A stretch of 64,000 nucleotides of DNA from an uncultured Lachnospiraceae bacterium (lineage in GTDB: Bacteria > Bacillota > Clostridia > Lachnospirales > Lachnospiraceae): assembly GCA_910577275.1 (NCBI GenBank), contig CAJTMW010000001.1, forward strand, positions 379,566-443,565, written 5' to 3'. The notes below the pieces were generated by a model that had not been told where the DNA came from, did not search any database, and was given only the letters and a program-made list of their open reading frames with translations. The position numbers and the translations under genes were made by a program. Of this stretch, positions 1 through 7,770 are shown piece after piece (position 1 is the first letter of the stretch; every line of letters begins with the position of its first letter).

Positions 1-988
1 TTAAAAATCCGTATCTGTCGTGCATATGGGGGAGCGAATATACAATCAGCGCCACCGTAAAGAGGGCCAGCGTGACTGCCAGCTCATGGGTTATTTTTAT
101 ATTTTTGGTATAAAGATAATAAGCGATACAGCCAAGAATCATGATAGTCATAAATGTTCCCGCGCCGCTCACCTCGGCGGCATGGCGCATATCCGGCATG
201 GCCTCCCCCAAAAGCGCATATATATTGGGGTATTCCAGCGTTCCCCAGGGGTAGGTATTTGTCTGCTCAAAATAAACCGTCATCAGTTCCTTGAAATCGC
301 GTCCGAAAAGATATGCCGGAAGGGAGCTTATCACATAAATTACAGGAATCCACAGAAAATCCGGGAGCTTTACGGTTCTTTTTTTCAGCCACATCATAAT
401 AAAAAACGGAAGAATAAAAACGGCCTGCAGCTTAAACGCAAAGGAAATCCCCGTAAAAATCATGCAGCTCCTGCTGTTGCCCTTCAGGAAAAAATACAGA
501 GCATACAAAAGAAAGCCCGTATATATAATGTCGCACTGGCACCAGTAAGCGCCGTCCAGAATAACGGTGGGGGACAACAGCAAAACCGCCATTCCCATAA
601 TCGATTTTTTTACGTTTCCGCTCATCTCATAAATGATGAGAAAGACTGCGACAGCCGCTGAATAATCAAAGAATACGGATATCATTTTCAATCCGTACAA
701 GTCATTGTCCGTGAGGTAGGAAACCAGGCACATAAGATACATATAAGGGGCGGTATAATTGGATATGGACTGGCTTAAGGAGCGAAAGCCGCCTCCGCTT
801 CGGATTTGCGCCATCCACCCTTCCAGAAATCCCCAGTAATCCGCCGATTCCACGGGCATCAGCTTCCATCTTATCATAAACGCAAACACAAAAAGGCAGA
901 GGATAAATACCAAATCCACTACCTGAAACTTTATTTTTCCGATTTTTACCTTCTGAAACATCACTCTGTCAATGGTACGTTCTTCCAT
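1..988 (-). CDS. Gpi18-like membrane mannosyltransferase, 3' end beyond window
   Basis: Reading frame open from ATG at 988 through position 1, so the C-terminus is missing; 329 codons are visible. The product is a polytopic membrane protein: an N-terminal helix (about residues 20-38) is followed by a long loop with ESADYWGFLEGW and then repeated hydrophobic segments. FKLQAVFILPF and the terminal PHMHDRYGF are typical of GT-C fold mannosyltransferases related to Gpi18 (COG5542), which transfer a sugar from a polyprenyl-phosphate donor on the outer membrane face. A GGAGGG ribosome site lies 4 bases before the ATG. Family assignment is from motif recall; the sugar and acceptor are unknown. A GT2 polyprenyl-phosphate sugar synthase-like gene at 17146-18108 could supply such a donor. 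Confidence 0.75.
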   Translation of the reverse strand, partial: MEERTIDRVMFQKVKIGKIKFQVVDLVFILCLFVFAFMIRWKLMPVESADYWGFLEGWMAQIRSGGGFRSLSQSISNYTAPYMYLMCLVSYLTDNDLYGLKMISVFFDYSAAVAVFLIIYEMSGNVKKSIMGMAVLLLSPTVILDGAYWCQCDIIYTGFLLYALYFFLKGNSRSCMIFTGISFAFKLQAVFILPFFIMMWLKKRTVKLPDFLWIPVIYVISSLPAYLFGRDFKELMTVYFEQTNTYPWGTLEYPNIYALLGEAMPDMRHAAEVSGAGTFMTIMILGCIAYYLYTKNIKITHELAVTLALFTVALIVYSLPHMHDRYGFL

Positions 989-1033
989 GCTTTCCCTCCG
1001 CTTCTGCATCCCTTTTTAACATGCAGACTGAAA

Positions 1034-1118
1034 AGCTCCCCCGCAAGGCCTCGCCTGCCCTGACGACAGGGGAAGCTCACAGGGGAAGAACGCCCCGCGG
1101 AGACGTTCTTCCCCTGTG
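1034..1118. terminator. GC-rich inverted repeats, possible terminator of the ABC operon
   Basis: A 15-bp perfect inverted repeat pairs 1078-1092 with 1104-1118 around an 11-base loop. A second smaller CCCTG/CAGGG hairpin lies at about 1058-1070. It sits between the end of the ABC permease (1161) and the start of the next minus-strand gene (988). There is no U-tract on either strand, so it may be a hairpin transcript end or an attenuation/processing site rather than a classical intrinsic terminator. Confidence 0.45.
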
Positions 1119-1160
1119 CAAATTGATTGTACCATTATATGGGATAAACTGCCACATATT

Positions 1161-3497
1161 TTATTCTTTATAAGCGGTATCGTTTTTCACGAAGTCGGGA
1201 ACCTGTCCCTCAGGGAACACATAGCTCACGGAGGAGCCGTACCTTCTGGTCATGGGACTGTCCGTCTTGAAATATACATAGACCATATAATCGTTCTCGC
1301 CGGCCACTCCGAAATCCCAGTCGCTGTTTACCATATCGCGGGGATAAACGCAGGAGGCAATCTCCCTGATGGACTCACTGTCCGTATAATCCGCATAGAC
1401 GCGGGTATCTATCATATCGCTGTCATAATCCAGCGTACTGTTATATCTGTAGTAATCCTCCGCTCTCTCGGGGATTATACCTCCCACTCCGGCAGCACCC
1501 GCCTCCATGGCCTGCTTCTCTACCAGCTCATTATAAGCATTCGTGTTATTATTCACAACCTGAATGTGCTCCACATCCTCCATGTTAAGCTGGAAATCTC
1601 TGTAATATCCCTTCTCCTTCAGCCATGCAATGGTATTTTCATAGAAAGGATAAATATTCATCCCTACCTCCCAGCTTCTGGTGGAATATGCATAGTCCGA
1701 ACCGGAAAAATATCCGTAGCCGTTTCCTTTCATCTCCTCGGAAATCGTAATTCTCCCCATTCCCACAGGCAGATTTTCCTTTACGTTTGTGAAATTGGCA
1801 AGAGCCAAATCCTTCTGATAAATCTGAATAAATTCCTTTATCTCCGCCTGGCTAAGCTCCTCCCAGTAAACCGTATTTCCATAGGCGGCGCCGATTTTAT
1901 ATCTGTCCTTTCTGTCAAGAAGACCAAGCAGATTTTCCGCCGCTCCGGGAAGATAGCCTTTTTTAAATTCATCCGAACCGATAATCTTATCCAAAAGTCC
2001 GGCCGTCTGCTCATCCCCCACATTCACCCAGATTCGCCTGTAAACCTCCCGTCCGCTTTTCAGGCGGTAAATCAGCGTTGCCGTTGACCATTTGCTGTCC
2101 GGGTTATAGGACATCGCGTTCGTGTCGGAGAGGGTATCGGCTAACCGGTTATAGGCTTCCATGGAAAGGGACGCCAGTTTGCAGACATCCTCCGTGTCAG
2201 AAAGGCGCATATATTCCCTTGCATACGCTTCCTCTGACAGATAATCCCCCTTTTCGTCAAACCGGGCGACTCCGCCGTAGGTTTCTTCATAATTGGAAGG
2301 GATAAACGCCACGCTCTCCACCTGCTCCGGCTTTGGAATATAAGCGTCGTACCCGAATAAGTCATATCGGAACACAAGGAAAATCAAGGCTGTAATTATG
2401 CCGCTGATTACGATATGGGCCTTTTTGTGAACCATACCCTTGATATCAAATTCATAAATCGACTGTATCAGCCCGCTCCCGATTATCACCACAAGTACAA
2501 GGGTAAATATGACGTAACCGCCTCCCTTTAAGGAAGTGCCCGGTTCATAGTCCACAATATCCGCAATGACTCCCCCAATCAAAAGCGCCACAGGAACCGT
2601 AAGCAGAATTTTAATCACCGGCTTTGTAACCTGGAAGGTCATAGCCTTTCCGGCCGCTTCTGCCGGGCGTTTTAAGTAACAGACATAGGAAAGGGCGCCG
2701 ATGGCAAGTGCAAAAACAACAAGGGCGGCAAGATACTTAAAATCCATCGTATTCTTATAGCTGAAAGTGTCCGCAATCCCTATATACCATACAAAAGGCG
2801 AAATTTTCGGTGAAACCTCCATGCTATGATAGCTGAAATACCTGAAAAACAATGACCGGTAGCCATAAATCGTGTACCTTACCGCATACTCATAAAAACA
2901 AAAGACAAGGAACCCAAAGCCTGTAATCACAAGATTTCCTGTCAGCATCACCGCAAGAATCGTCATGTGATAGACGCTTAAATAGAAAATAATATTGACG
3001 CCGTAAGCTGTAAACGCCGTAAACAATACCCGTCCGTCCACCGCCCCGTTTCCTGCCGCAATCAAAAGACTGATTATCAGCCCCAGGAGATAAGGCAGAG
3101 CATACAGAATAACACCGTTCAGCCAGATAATGCGGAATCTTTTGCTTCTTTTTACAGGCATTCCCATATAAAAATCAATTTTTTTCCGGCTGTAAAGATA
3201 AGAAAAGCCCTGAATGGCGGCAGCCACCGCAATGATTGTGGTAAACACCGGCAGGGCGGAAGAAAAGCCAAGCTGTCCGCACAGGTTGTTTACCAGCCGC
3301 TCGTGCATGGCGTCTTCCGCCAGGGCGGCGCCGTAGACCTCCGTCAGATATTTGAGATTATTCATCTGCCGGCTGATGGTAATTGAAATTGTGACCGGTA
3401 TTGCCAGCACAAAGAAAAGAGCCGACAGCATCCACACCCACAGACGTCTCTTATTATTTTCCCTGATACTAGCCAAGAATGAGTTTTTTGATGTCAT
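1161..3497 (-). CDS. ABC-2 type transporter permease with large extracytoplasmic domain
   Basis: 778 residues. A helix near the N-terminus (about 17-37) is followed by a TM block to roughly residue 360, starting with a second helix after SALPVFTTI. The C-terminal 400 residues are largely hydrophilic, rich in Tyr/Asp/Glu, and probably extracytoplasmic. This layout is common in Lachnospiraceae permeases paired with YtrB-like ATPases (DUF6449-type; family name from memory). The ATG at 3497 has a GGAGGT site 9 bases upstream and overlaps the end of the ATPase gene by 29 bases, so translation is probably coupled. The substrate is unknown; related GntR-ABC operons respond to cell-wall-active peptides. 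Confidence 0.75.
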   Translation of the reverse strand: MTSKNSFLASIRENNKRRLWVWMLSALFFVLAIPVTISITISRQMNNLKYLTEVYGAALAEDAMHERLVNNLCGQLGFSSALPVFTTIIAVAAAIQGFSYLYSRKKIDFYMGMPVKRSKRFRIIWLNGVILYALPYLLGLIISLLIAAGNGAVDGRVLFTAFTAYGVNIIFYLSVYHMTILAVMLTGNLVITGFGFLVFCFYEYAVRYTIYGYRSLFFRYFSYHSMEVSPKISPFVWYIGIADTFSYKNTMDFKYLAALVVFALAIGALSYVCYLKRPAEAAGKAMTFQVTKPVIKILLTVPVALLIGGVIADIVDYEPGTSLKGGGYVIFTLVLVVIIGSGLIQSIYEFDIKGMVHKKAHIVISGIITALIFLVFRYDLFGYDAYIPKPEQVESVAFIPSNYEETYGGVARFDEKGDYLSEEAYAREYMRLSDTEDVCKLASLSMEAYNRLADTLSDTNAMSYNPDSKWSTATLIYRLKSGREVYRRIWVNVGDEQTAGLLDKIIGSDEFKKGYLPGAAENLLGLLDRKDRYKIGAAYGNTVYWEELSQAEIKEFIQIYQKDLALANFTNVKENLPVGMGRITISEEMKGNGYGYFSGSDYAYSTRSWEVGMNIYPFYENTIAWLKEKGYYRDFQLNMEDVEHIQVVNNNTNAYNELVEKQAMEAGAAGVGGIIPERAEDYYRYNSTLDYDSDMIDTRVYADYTDSESIREIASCVYPRDMVNSDWDFGVAGENDYMVYVYFKTDSPMTRRYGSSVSYVFPEGQVPDFVKNDTAYKE

Positions 3498-4374
3498 AGC
3501 CCACTACCTCCGTTTCACTGATAAAGATTTCCTCAAGGGAAAGCGGCAACGCCTCGAAAAACACGGTGTTCACCGTGGCAAATACTGCAAGTATCTCGGC
3601 CTTGTTTCCCCGCACAGTCAGAACATTCAAGGAGCCTCTCTTTTCGTTTTTCATAATATCCAGACAGGAAATCGCCTTGGCCTCGTCCTCTGTGGTTTTA
3701 AACACACACTGCACCTTCTGGATATTGCACTTCATATCCTCCAAATCTCTGGAAAGCAAAACTCCGCCCCGGTGAAGAAGCCCCACGTGGTCGCAGATAT
3801 CCTCTAACTCCCTCAGATTATGGGAGGCGATTATCGGCGTCATCCCCCGCCGCTCCATCTCACTGGCAAAAATACTTTTAATCCCCTGCCGCATTACCGG
3901 GTCCAGGCCGTCGAAGGTCTCGTCGCACAAAAGATACCTAGCCCCGCTGCACACGCCGCAGATAAGCGCAAGCTGCTTTTTCATTCCCTTGGAATAAGTG
4001 TTGATTTTGCGCTTTTTGTCCAGACCGAAATTTACCAGATAGCTGTAAAAGTCCTCCGCCGCAAATTCCCTGTAAACGCTGCTTAAATATTTCTGCATGT
4101 CAATCGCATTGCTGTTGGCGAAAAAGTACGGCTCGTCGGCAATAAAATAAATCCTGTTCTTGGCTTCCATATTGTCAAACACAGGAAGTTCGTCAATGGT
4201 AATTGCTCCTGCGTCAGGCTTAAGCACACCCGCCACCATCCGAAGCATGGTGCTCTTTCCGGCTCCGTTGGTGCCGATAAGCCCGAACACCGTATTTTCC
4301 CTGATGGTCACGCTGACATTATCGACCGCCTTTATCCCGTCGTAGGATTTGGTCACATCCTTTATCTCAATCAT
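3469..4374 (-). CDS. ABC transporter ATP-binding protein (YtrB-like)
   Basis: 301 residues, a single nucleotide-binding domain. Walker A GTNGAGKST is at about residues 34-42, the signature is degenerate (TYSKGMKKQLAL), and Walker B is YLLCDETFDGLD followed by SHNLRELEDICDHVG. The C-terminal 80 residues form the extension seen in ABC-2 ATPases. The energy-coupling subunit for the permease at 1161-3497. Its start overlaps the GntR stop by 8 bases, placing all three genes on one transcript from the promoter at 4793-4821. Confidence 0.9.
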   Translation of the reverse strand: MIEIKDVTKSYDGIKAVDNVSVTIRENTVFGLIGTNGAGKSTMLRMVAGVLKPDAGAITIDELPVFDNMEAKNRIYFIADEPYFFANSNAIDMQKYLSSVYREFAAEDFYSYLVNFGLDKKRKINTYSKGMKKQLALICGVCSGARYLLCDETFDGLDPVMRQGIKSIFASEMERRGMTPIIASHNLRELEDICDHVGLLHRGGVLLSRDLEDMKCNIQKVQCVFKTTEDEAKAISCLDIMKNEKRGSLNVLTVRGNKAEILAVFATVNTVFFEALPLSLEEIFISETEVVGYDIKKLILG

Positions 4375-4732
4375 CAGCTTTCCCTCCTCTTATGCTTTGA
4401 ATAAGCTCTTCCTCCGTAATTCCCACCTCAAGGGCGGCCTTACAGACGCTTTGCAGTTCCTCAAGCAGCTTTTCCTTATACTTAAAAAGCAGCCGCCCGT
4501 CATCCGAGACAAAATTTCCCTTTCCCTTCACGGTATAGATGTACCCCTGCCGCTCTAACTCCGAATAAGCCCGCTGAATCGTATTGGGATTGATGGAAAG
4601 CTCTACCGCCAGATTCCGCACGGAAGGCATTTTTTCATCCGGATGCAGCACACCGTGCAGTATCAGCATTTTAAAACGCTCCGTGACCTGTTCATAGATA
4701 GGACTTGTATCTCGATAATCTATGAGTATCAT
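4367..4732 (-). CDS. GntR-family transcriptional regulator (YtrA subfamily)
   Basis: 121 residues. The N-terminal winged helix (about residues 10-77) has the GntR pattern SPIYEQVTERFKMLI ... PSVRNLAVELSINPNTIQRAYSELERQGYIYTVKGKG. It has only a short C-terminal helical tail in place of a FadR/HutC effector domain, which is the YtrA subfamily layout. First gene of the GntR-ATPase-permease operon. AAGGAG lies 6 bases before the ATG. A perfect 13-bp palindrome just downstream of the promoter -10 box is the natural autorepression site. YtrA-type repressors usually control their own ABC operon in response to membrane or envelope stress. Confidence 0.9.
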   Translation of the reverse strand: MILIDYRDTSPIYEQVTERFKMLILHGVLHPDEKMPSVRNLAVELSINPNTIQRAYSELERQGYIYTVKGKGNFVSDDGRLLFKYKEKLLEELQSVCKAALEVGITEEELIQSIRGGKADD

Positions 4733-4759
4733 GCATGACTCCTTTCTGCTATGCTTAAA

Positions 4760-4821
4760 TACACTAAGTGTACTAATATTGTTGATACACTCATGGTATT
4801 ATGAGCGCAGTTTTCTGTCAA
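4760..4821 (-). promoter_or_regulatory. Promoter and palindromic GntR operator
   Basis: On the minus strand, -35 TTGACA (4816-4821) and -10 TACCAT (4793-4798) are 17 bases apart. Downstream of the -10 lies the perfect palindrome TACACTAAGTGTA (4760-4772), and a half-site-like ATACACT sits at about 4785-4791. A repressor bound here would block the ytrA-like operon. Promoter and palindrome are seen directly; binding by the encoded GntR protein is inferred from position. Confidence 0.7.
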
Positions 4822-4986
4822 CAAAAATACCTGTAGATTAATAAAACATTAATTGTTTGCAGTTTTACTGCAATGCTGAACGGTATATCGAAAAAGGCAC
4901 GCTGAAAAAACTTGACACAAACTGAATTCTTCGGTTATCTGCCTTTTGATTATTTTATCTGAGATTACAATTCTACAAACCGGTAT

Positions 4987-5940
4987 TTATCGTTCCGCCA
5001 GGAATGCAATGATACTTTCACTTATTGTTTTGTACTCATAATCATGAACATAATGCGGACAGTTTAATTCGATATATTTCCCTTCATCAACCTGTGATAT
5101 ATATTCTATCGGGATTTTCCTCCATGTTTCTTTATCAAAGCCTGTTCCGCCGGAACCGTCTGAAATAAATAACAGCATTGGAAGCTGCGGAACCCCCATA
5201 CTGTTCACTTTCTGGGCGTTTTCCTTTACCCGCTCGACTTCGTTTATCATAGTCACGGTTGCTGTCCGATTGTAGAAAACGGCTCTGTAGATTTCTTTTT
5301 CATCATCTGACAACGTGCCATACTTTATAGCGTCACTGTCCGAAATACCCGGTATTAAACGAGTGACGCCTATATCAGCCGCCCGGCCTGCAATATGCAT
5401 AAGCGGTATATTTATGTTCATGCTGTCATAATACTCCGGCACCGCCATATCAAGCCCGATAATTGCAGATACCTCGTCAGGATATTTCTGCGCCCAGTAC
5501 AGGGCTTCAAGTCCTGACATGGAGTGAGGACAAAGGACATAGGGCGCATTTAATCCTGCGTCAAAAAGAGCGGCTCTTGTATCTTCGAGTATGGAATCAA
5601 TGTCTCTGTCCTTATTGACAACATCGCTGAAACCGTATCCGAATTTCTCTACAACTGCAATCTGATATGTACCGCTTAAAAGAGAATAGAGAGACCTGAA
5701 ATCCAATATAGGAGAGCAGGTGCCGCCGCCTGACATGAAAACAAGTGTTGTATCGCCGGTTCCTTCAACATAGATGCTCATATTGTGTCCGTCAACTTCA
5801 ACCATCTGTCCTAACGGCAAGCGCAAATCCGTTTCCTTTTTCAAACGGATTTGATGATTGATGTATATGATAAACAGCAATATAAGCACTGTAGCAATCA
5901 CAATAAAAATGATTTTCATAACTCCTTTTCTCTTTCTCAT
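4987..5940 (-). CDS. Alpha/beta hydrolase with N-terminal membrane anchor
   Basis: About 317 residues from ATG 5940 (GAGGAA upstream); ATG 5919 with AAGGAG close upstream is an alternative, giving 310 residues. The N-terminus is basic (MRKRKG) and followed by one hydrophobic helix (IIFIVIATVLILLFIIYI), so the enzyme is probably membrane-tethered with the catalytic domain outside. The nucleophile elbow is PHSMSG, a variant of GHSMGG. The oxyanion/early loop is FMSGGGTCSP and a C-terminal NCPHYVHDYEY supplies the likely catalytic His. Substrate cannot be told; lipase/esterase or haloperoxidase-like members share this pattern. It stands alone between two intergenic gaps. Confidence 0.8.
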   Translation of the reverse strand: MRKRKGVMKIIFIVIATVLILLFIIYINHQIRLKKETDLRLPLGQMVEVDGHNMSIYVEGTGDTTLVFMSGGGTCSPILDFRSLYSLLSGTYQIAVVEKFGYGFSDVVNKDRDIDSILEDTRAALFDAGLNAPYVLCPHSMSGLEALYWAQKYPDEVSAIIGLDMAVPEYYDSMNINIPLMHIAGRAADIGVTRLIPGISDSDAIKYGTLSDDEKEIYRAVFYNRTATVTMINEVERVKENAQKVNSMGVPQLPMLLFISDGSGGTGFDKETWRKIPIEYISQVDEGKYIELNCPHYVHDYEYKTISESIIAFLAER

Positions 5941-6033
5941 AATGTTCCTCACATAAAAACTTCGGTTTGTCACTGCTTCATTATATACCTTATTGTAACA
6001 AACGCTGTCACGCTCCGCGAGACAGCTTATTGT

Positions 6034-6073
6034 AAAAGTTACAGCCCCTCCGGCCAACTTCCAGAGAGGCTGT
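6034..6073 (-). terminator. Probable terminator after gpmI
   Basis: A 10-bp stem with one mismatch (6041-6050 with 6064-6073) is followed on the minus strand by AACTTTTACA. It lies directly downstream of the gpmI stop at 6111. The U-tract is short, so the call is moderate. Confidence 0.5.
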
Positions 6074-6110
6074 ATTTATCGTACAAAACATCTATATCCT
6101 GCCTAACCGT

Positions 6111-7655
6111 TTAAGCGCGTTTTACCAGCAGAGACTTTCCTGTCATCTCTGCCGGCTGTTCCATCCCCATCAGCTCAATCAGCGTAGGAATGATATCCGC
6201 CAGACAGCCGCCTTCCCTCAGAGTATAGGACGAATCGGCGTTCACTAAGATGAAAGGAACCGGATTGGTGGTATGGGCGGTAAAAGGCGCTCCCGTCTCA
6301 TAATCCACAAGCTGCTCGGCATTTCCGTGGTCCGCGCAGATAAACAGTTGTCCGTCCACATCCTTAATTGCCTGGACTGCCCTGCCCACGCACTCGTCAA
6401 CTGCCTCAACCGCCTTGATGGCAGCCGCTTCCACTCCTGTATGTCCTACCATATCAGGGTTCGCAAAGTTAATGATGATTACATCGTATTTATCGGATTT
6501 GATTGCCTCCACCAGCCTGTCGCATACCTCATAGGCGCTCATCTGGGGCTTTAAGTCGTAGGTCGCCACATCCTTGGGGGAATTCACAAGGATTCTGTCC
6601 TCTCCCTCGTTGGGCTTCTCCACGCCGCCGTTAAAGAAGAAAGTTACATGGGCGTATTTTTCCGTCTCGGCGATTCTCGCCTGTTTCATGTTATTTGCGG
6701 CAAGCCATTCCCCGAAAGTATTTGTCACCGAAATTTTATGGAATGCAATTTCCTTGTTGGGAATCGTGGGGTCATAATCCGAGAAGCACACATAGGTTAA
6801 ATTCAGCCGCCTCTCTCTGTCAAAGCCCTTGAAATCGTCGTCGCAGAAGCTCCTTGTTATCTCTCTTGCCCGGTCAGGCCTGAAATTAAAGAAGATAACG
6901 GAATCTCCATCCTTAATGGTTGCCACGGGCCTGCCGTCCTTTACCACTACGGTAGGCTTTACAAATTCGTCGGTTTCCTCCCTGTCGTAGGACGCCTGGA
7001 TTCCCTCGGGGCCGCTTGCGGCAGTTAACCCCTCGCCCTTTGTCAGGGCGTCGTAAGCCAGCTTAACCCTGTCATAGTTGTTATCTCTGTCCATCGCGTA
7101 GTAGCGTCCCATCACCGATGCGATTTCGCCTGCGCCGATTTTCTTCATTTCCGCTTCCAAATCCTCCGCATAGCCTTTTCCGCTTGCCGGAGGGGTATCC
7201 CTTCCGTCTAAAAAGCAATGCACGTAAACCCTGGAAAGTCCGTTTCTTTTCGCCAGCTCCAGAAGGCCGTACAGATGGGTATTGTGGCTGTGAACGCCGC
7301 CGTCCGAAAGCAGTCCGAACATATGCAGCGAAGAATCGTTTTTCTTGCAGTTCTCCACCGCCTTAAGAAGCGCCGGATTTTCAAAGAAGGTTCCGTCCTG
7401 GATTTCCTTGGTGATTCTTGTAAGCTCCTGATATACAATGCGCCCGGCTCCCATATTCAAATGGCCGACCTCGGAATTGCCCATCTGACCCTCGGGGAGA
7501 CCTACCGCCATACCGCTGGCGTTTCCTTTCACAAATGGACACTCCGCCATGAGCTTATCCATCACGGGCGTCCTGGCTTCCGCCACGGCGTTTCCGTCTT
7601 TGCGCTCATTTAAACCGTATCCGTCTAAAATCATTAATACTGTTGGTTTTTTCAT
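6111..7655 (-). CDS. gpmI: 2,3-bisphosphoglycerate-independent phosphoglycerate mutase
   Basis: 514 residues, the usual length. It interconverts 3- and 2-phosphoglycerate using two Mn2+ ions. Visible motifs: MILDGYGL at the N-terminus (metal Asp), GNSEVGHLNMG with the phosphorylated Ser (about 61), FLDGRDTPP, ADHGNAEQL and HTTNPVPF near the C-terminus (metal Asp/His). The ATG at 7655 is preceded by AGGAGAGAA. It is separated from the gap-pgk-tpiA cluster by about 13 kb and has its own promoter, so it is regulated separately from those genes. Confidence 0.97.
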   Translation of the reverse strand: MKKPTVLMILDGYGLNERKDGNAVAEARTPVMDKLMAECPFVKGNASGMAVGLPEGQMGNSEVGHLNMGAGRIVYQELTRITKEIQDGTFFENPALLKAVENCKKNDSSLHMFGLLSDGGVHSHNTHLYGLLELAKRNGLSRVYVHCFLDGRDTPPASGKGYAEDLEAEMKKIGAGEIASVMGRYYAMDRDNNYDRVKLAYDALTKGEGLTAASGPEGIQASYDREETDEFVKPTVVVKDGRPVATIKDGDSVIFFNFRPDRAREITRSFCDDDFKGFDRERRLNLTYVCFSDYDPTIPNKEIAFHKISVTNTFGEWLAANNMKQARIAETEKYAHVTFFFNGGVEKPNEGEDRILVNSPKDVATYDLKPQMSAYEVCDRLVEAIKSDKYDVIIINFANPDMVGHTGVEAAAIKAVEAVDECVGRAVQAIKDVDGQLFICADHGNAEQLVDYETGAPFTAHTTNPVPFILVNADSSYTLREGGCLADIIPTLIELMGMEQPAEMTGKSLLVKRA

Positions 7656-7692
7656 TGCTCATTCTCTCCTTCTTTCCTCTTTATTCCCTAAT

Positions 7693-7740
7693 TTCATCAA
7701 TGATTGATGAAGAACAGTTGTCCAAACGTATTTAAGTATA
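7693..7740 (-). promoter_or_regulatory. gpmI promoter with a perfect 19-bp palindrome
   Basis: An extended -10 TGGTATACT (TATACT at 7735-7740 on the minus strand) is followed about 24 bases downstream by the perfect palindrome at 7693-7711, TTCATCAAT-C-ATTGATGAA. No good -35 is seen, which fits an extended -10 promoter. The palindrome could be an operator or a 5'-UTR hairpin. Confidence 0.5.
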
Positions 7741-7770
7741 CCATACCAAAACTGCAAAGTCTATTCCAAT

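Noticed and set aside
20..661. Plus-strand frame of 213 codons
   Set aside because: Antisense shadow of the minus-strand Gpi18-like gene; composition rich in His/Arg/Gln and no domain.
1116..2087. Plus-strand frame of 323 codons
   Set aside because: Lies entirely antisense to the permease gene, which has clear TM segments and a ribosome site; the plus frame has neither.
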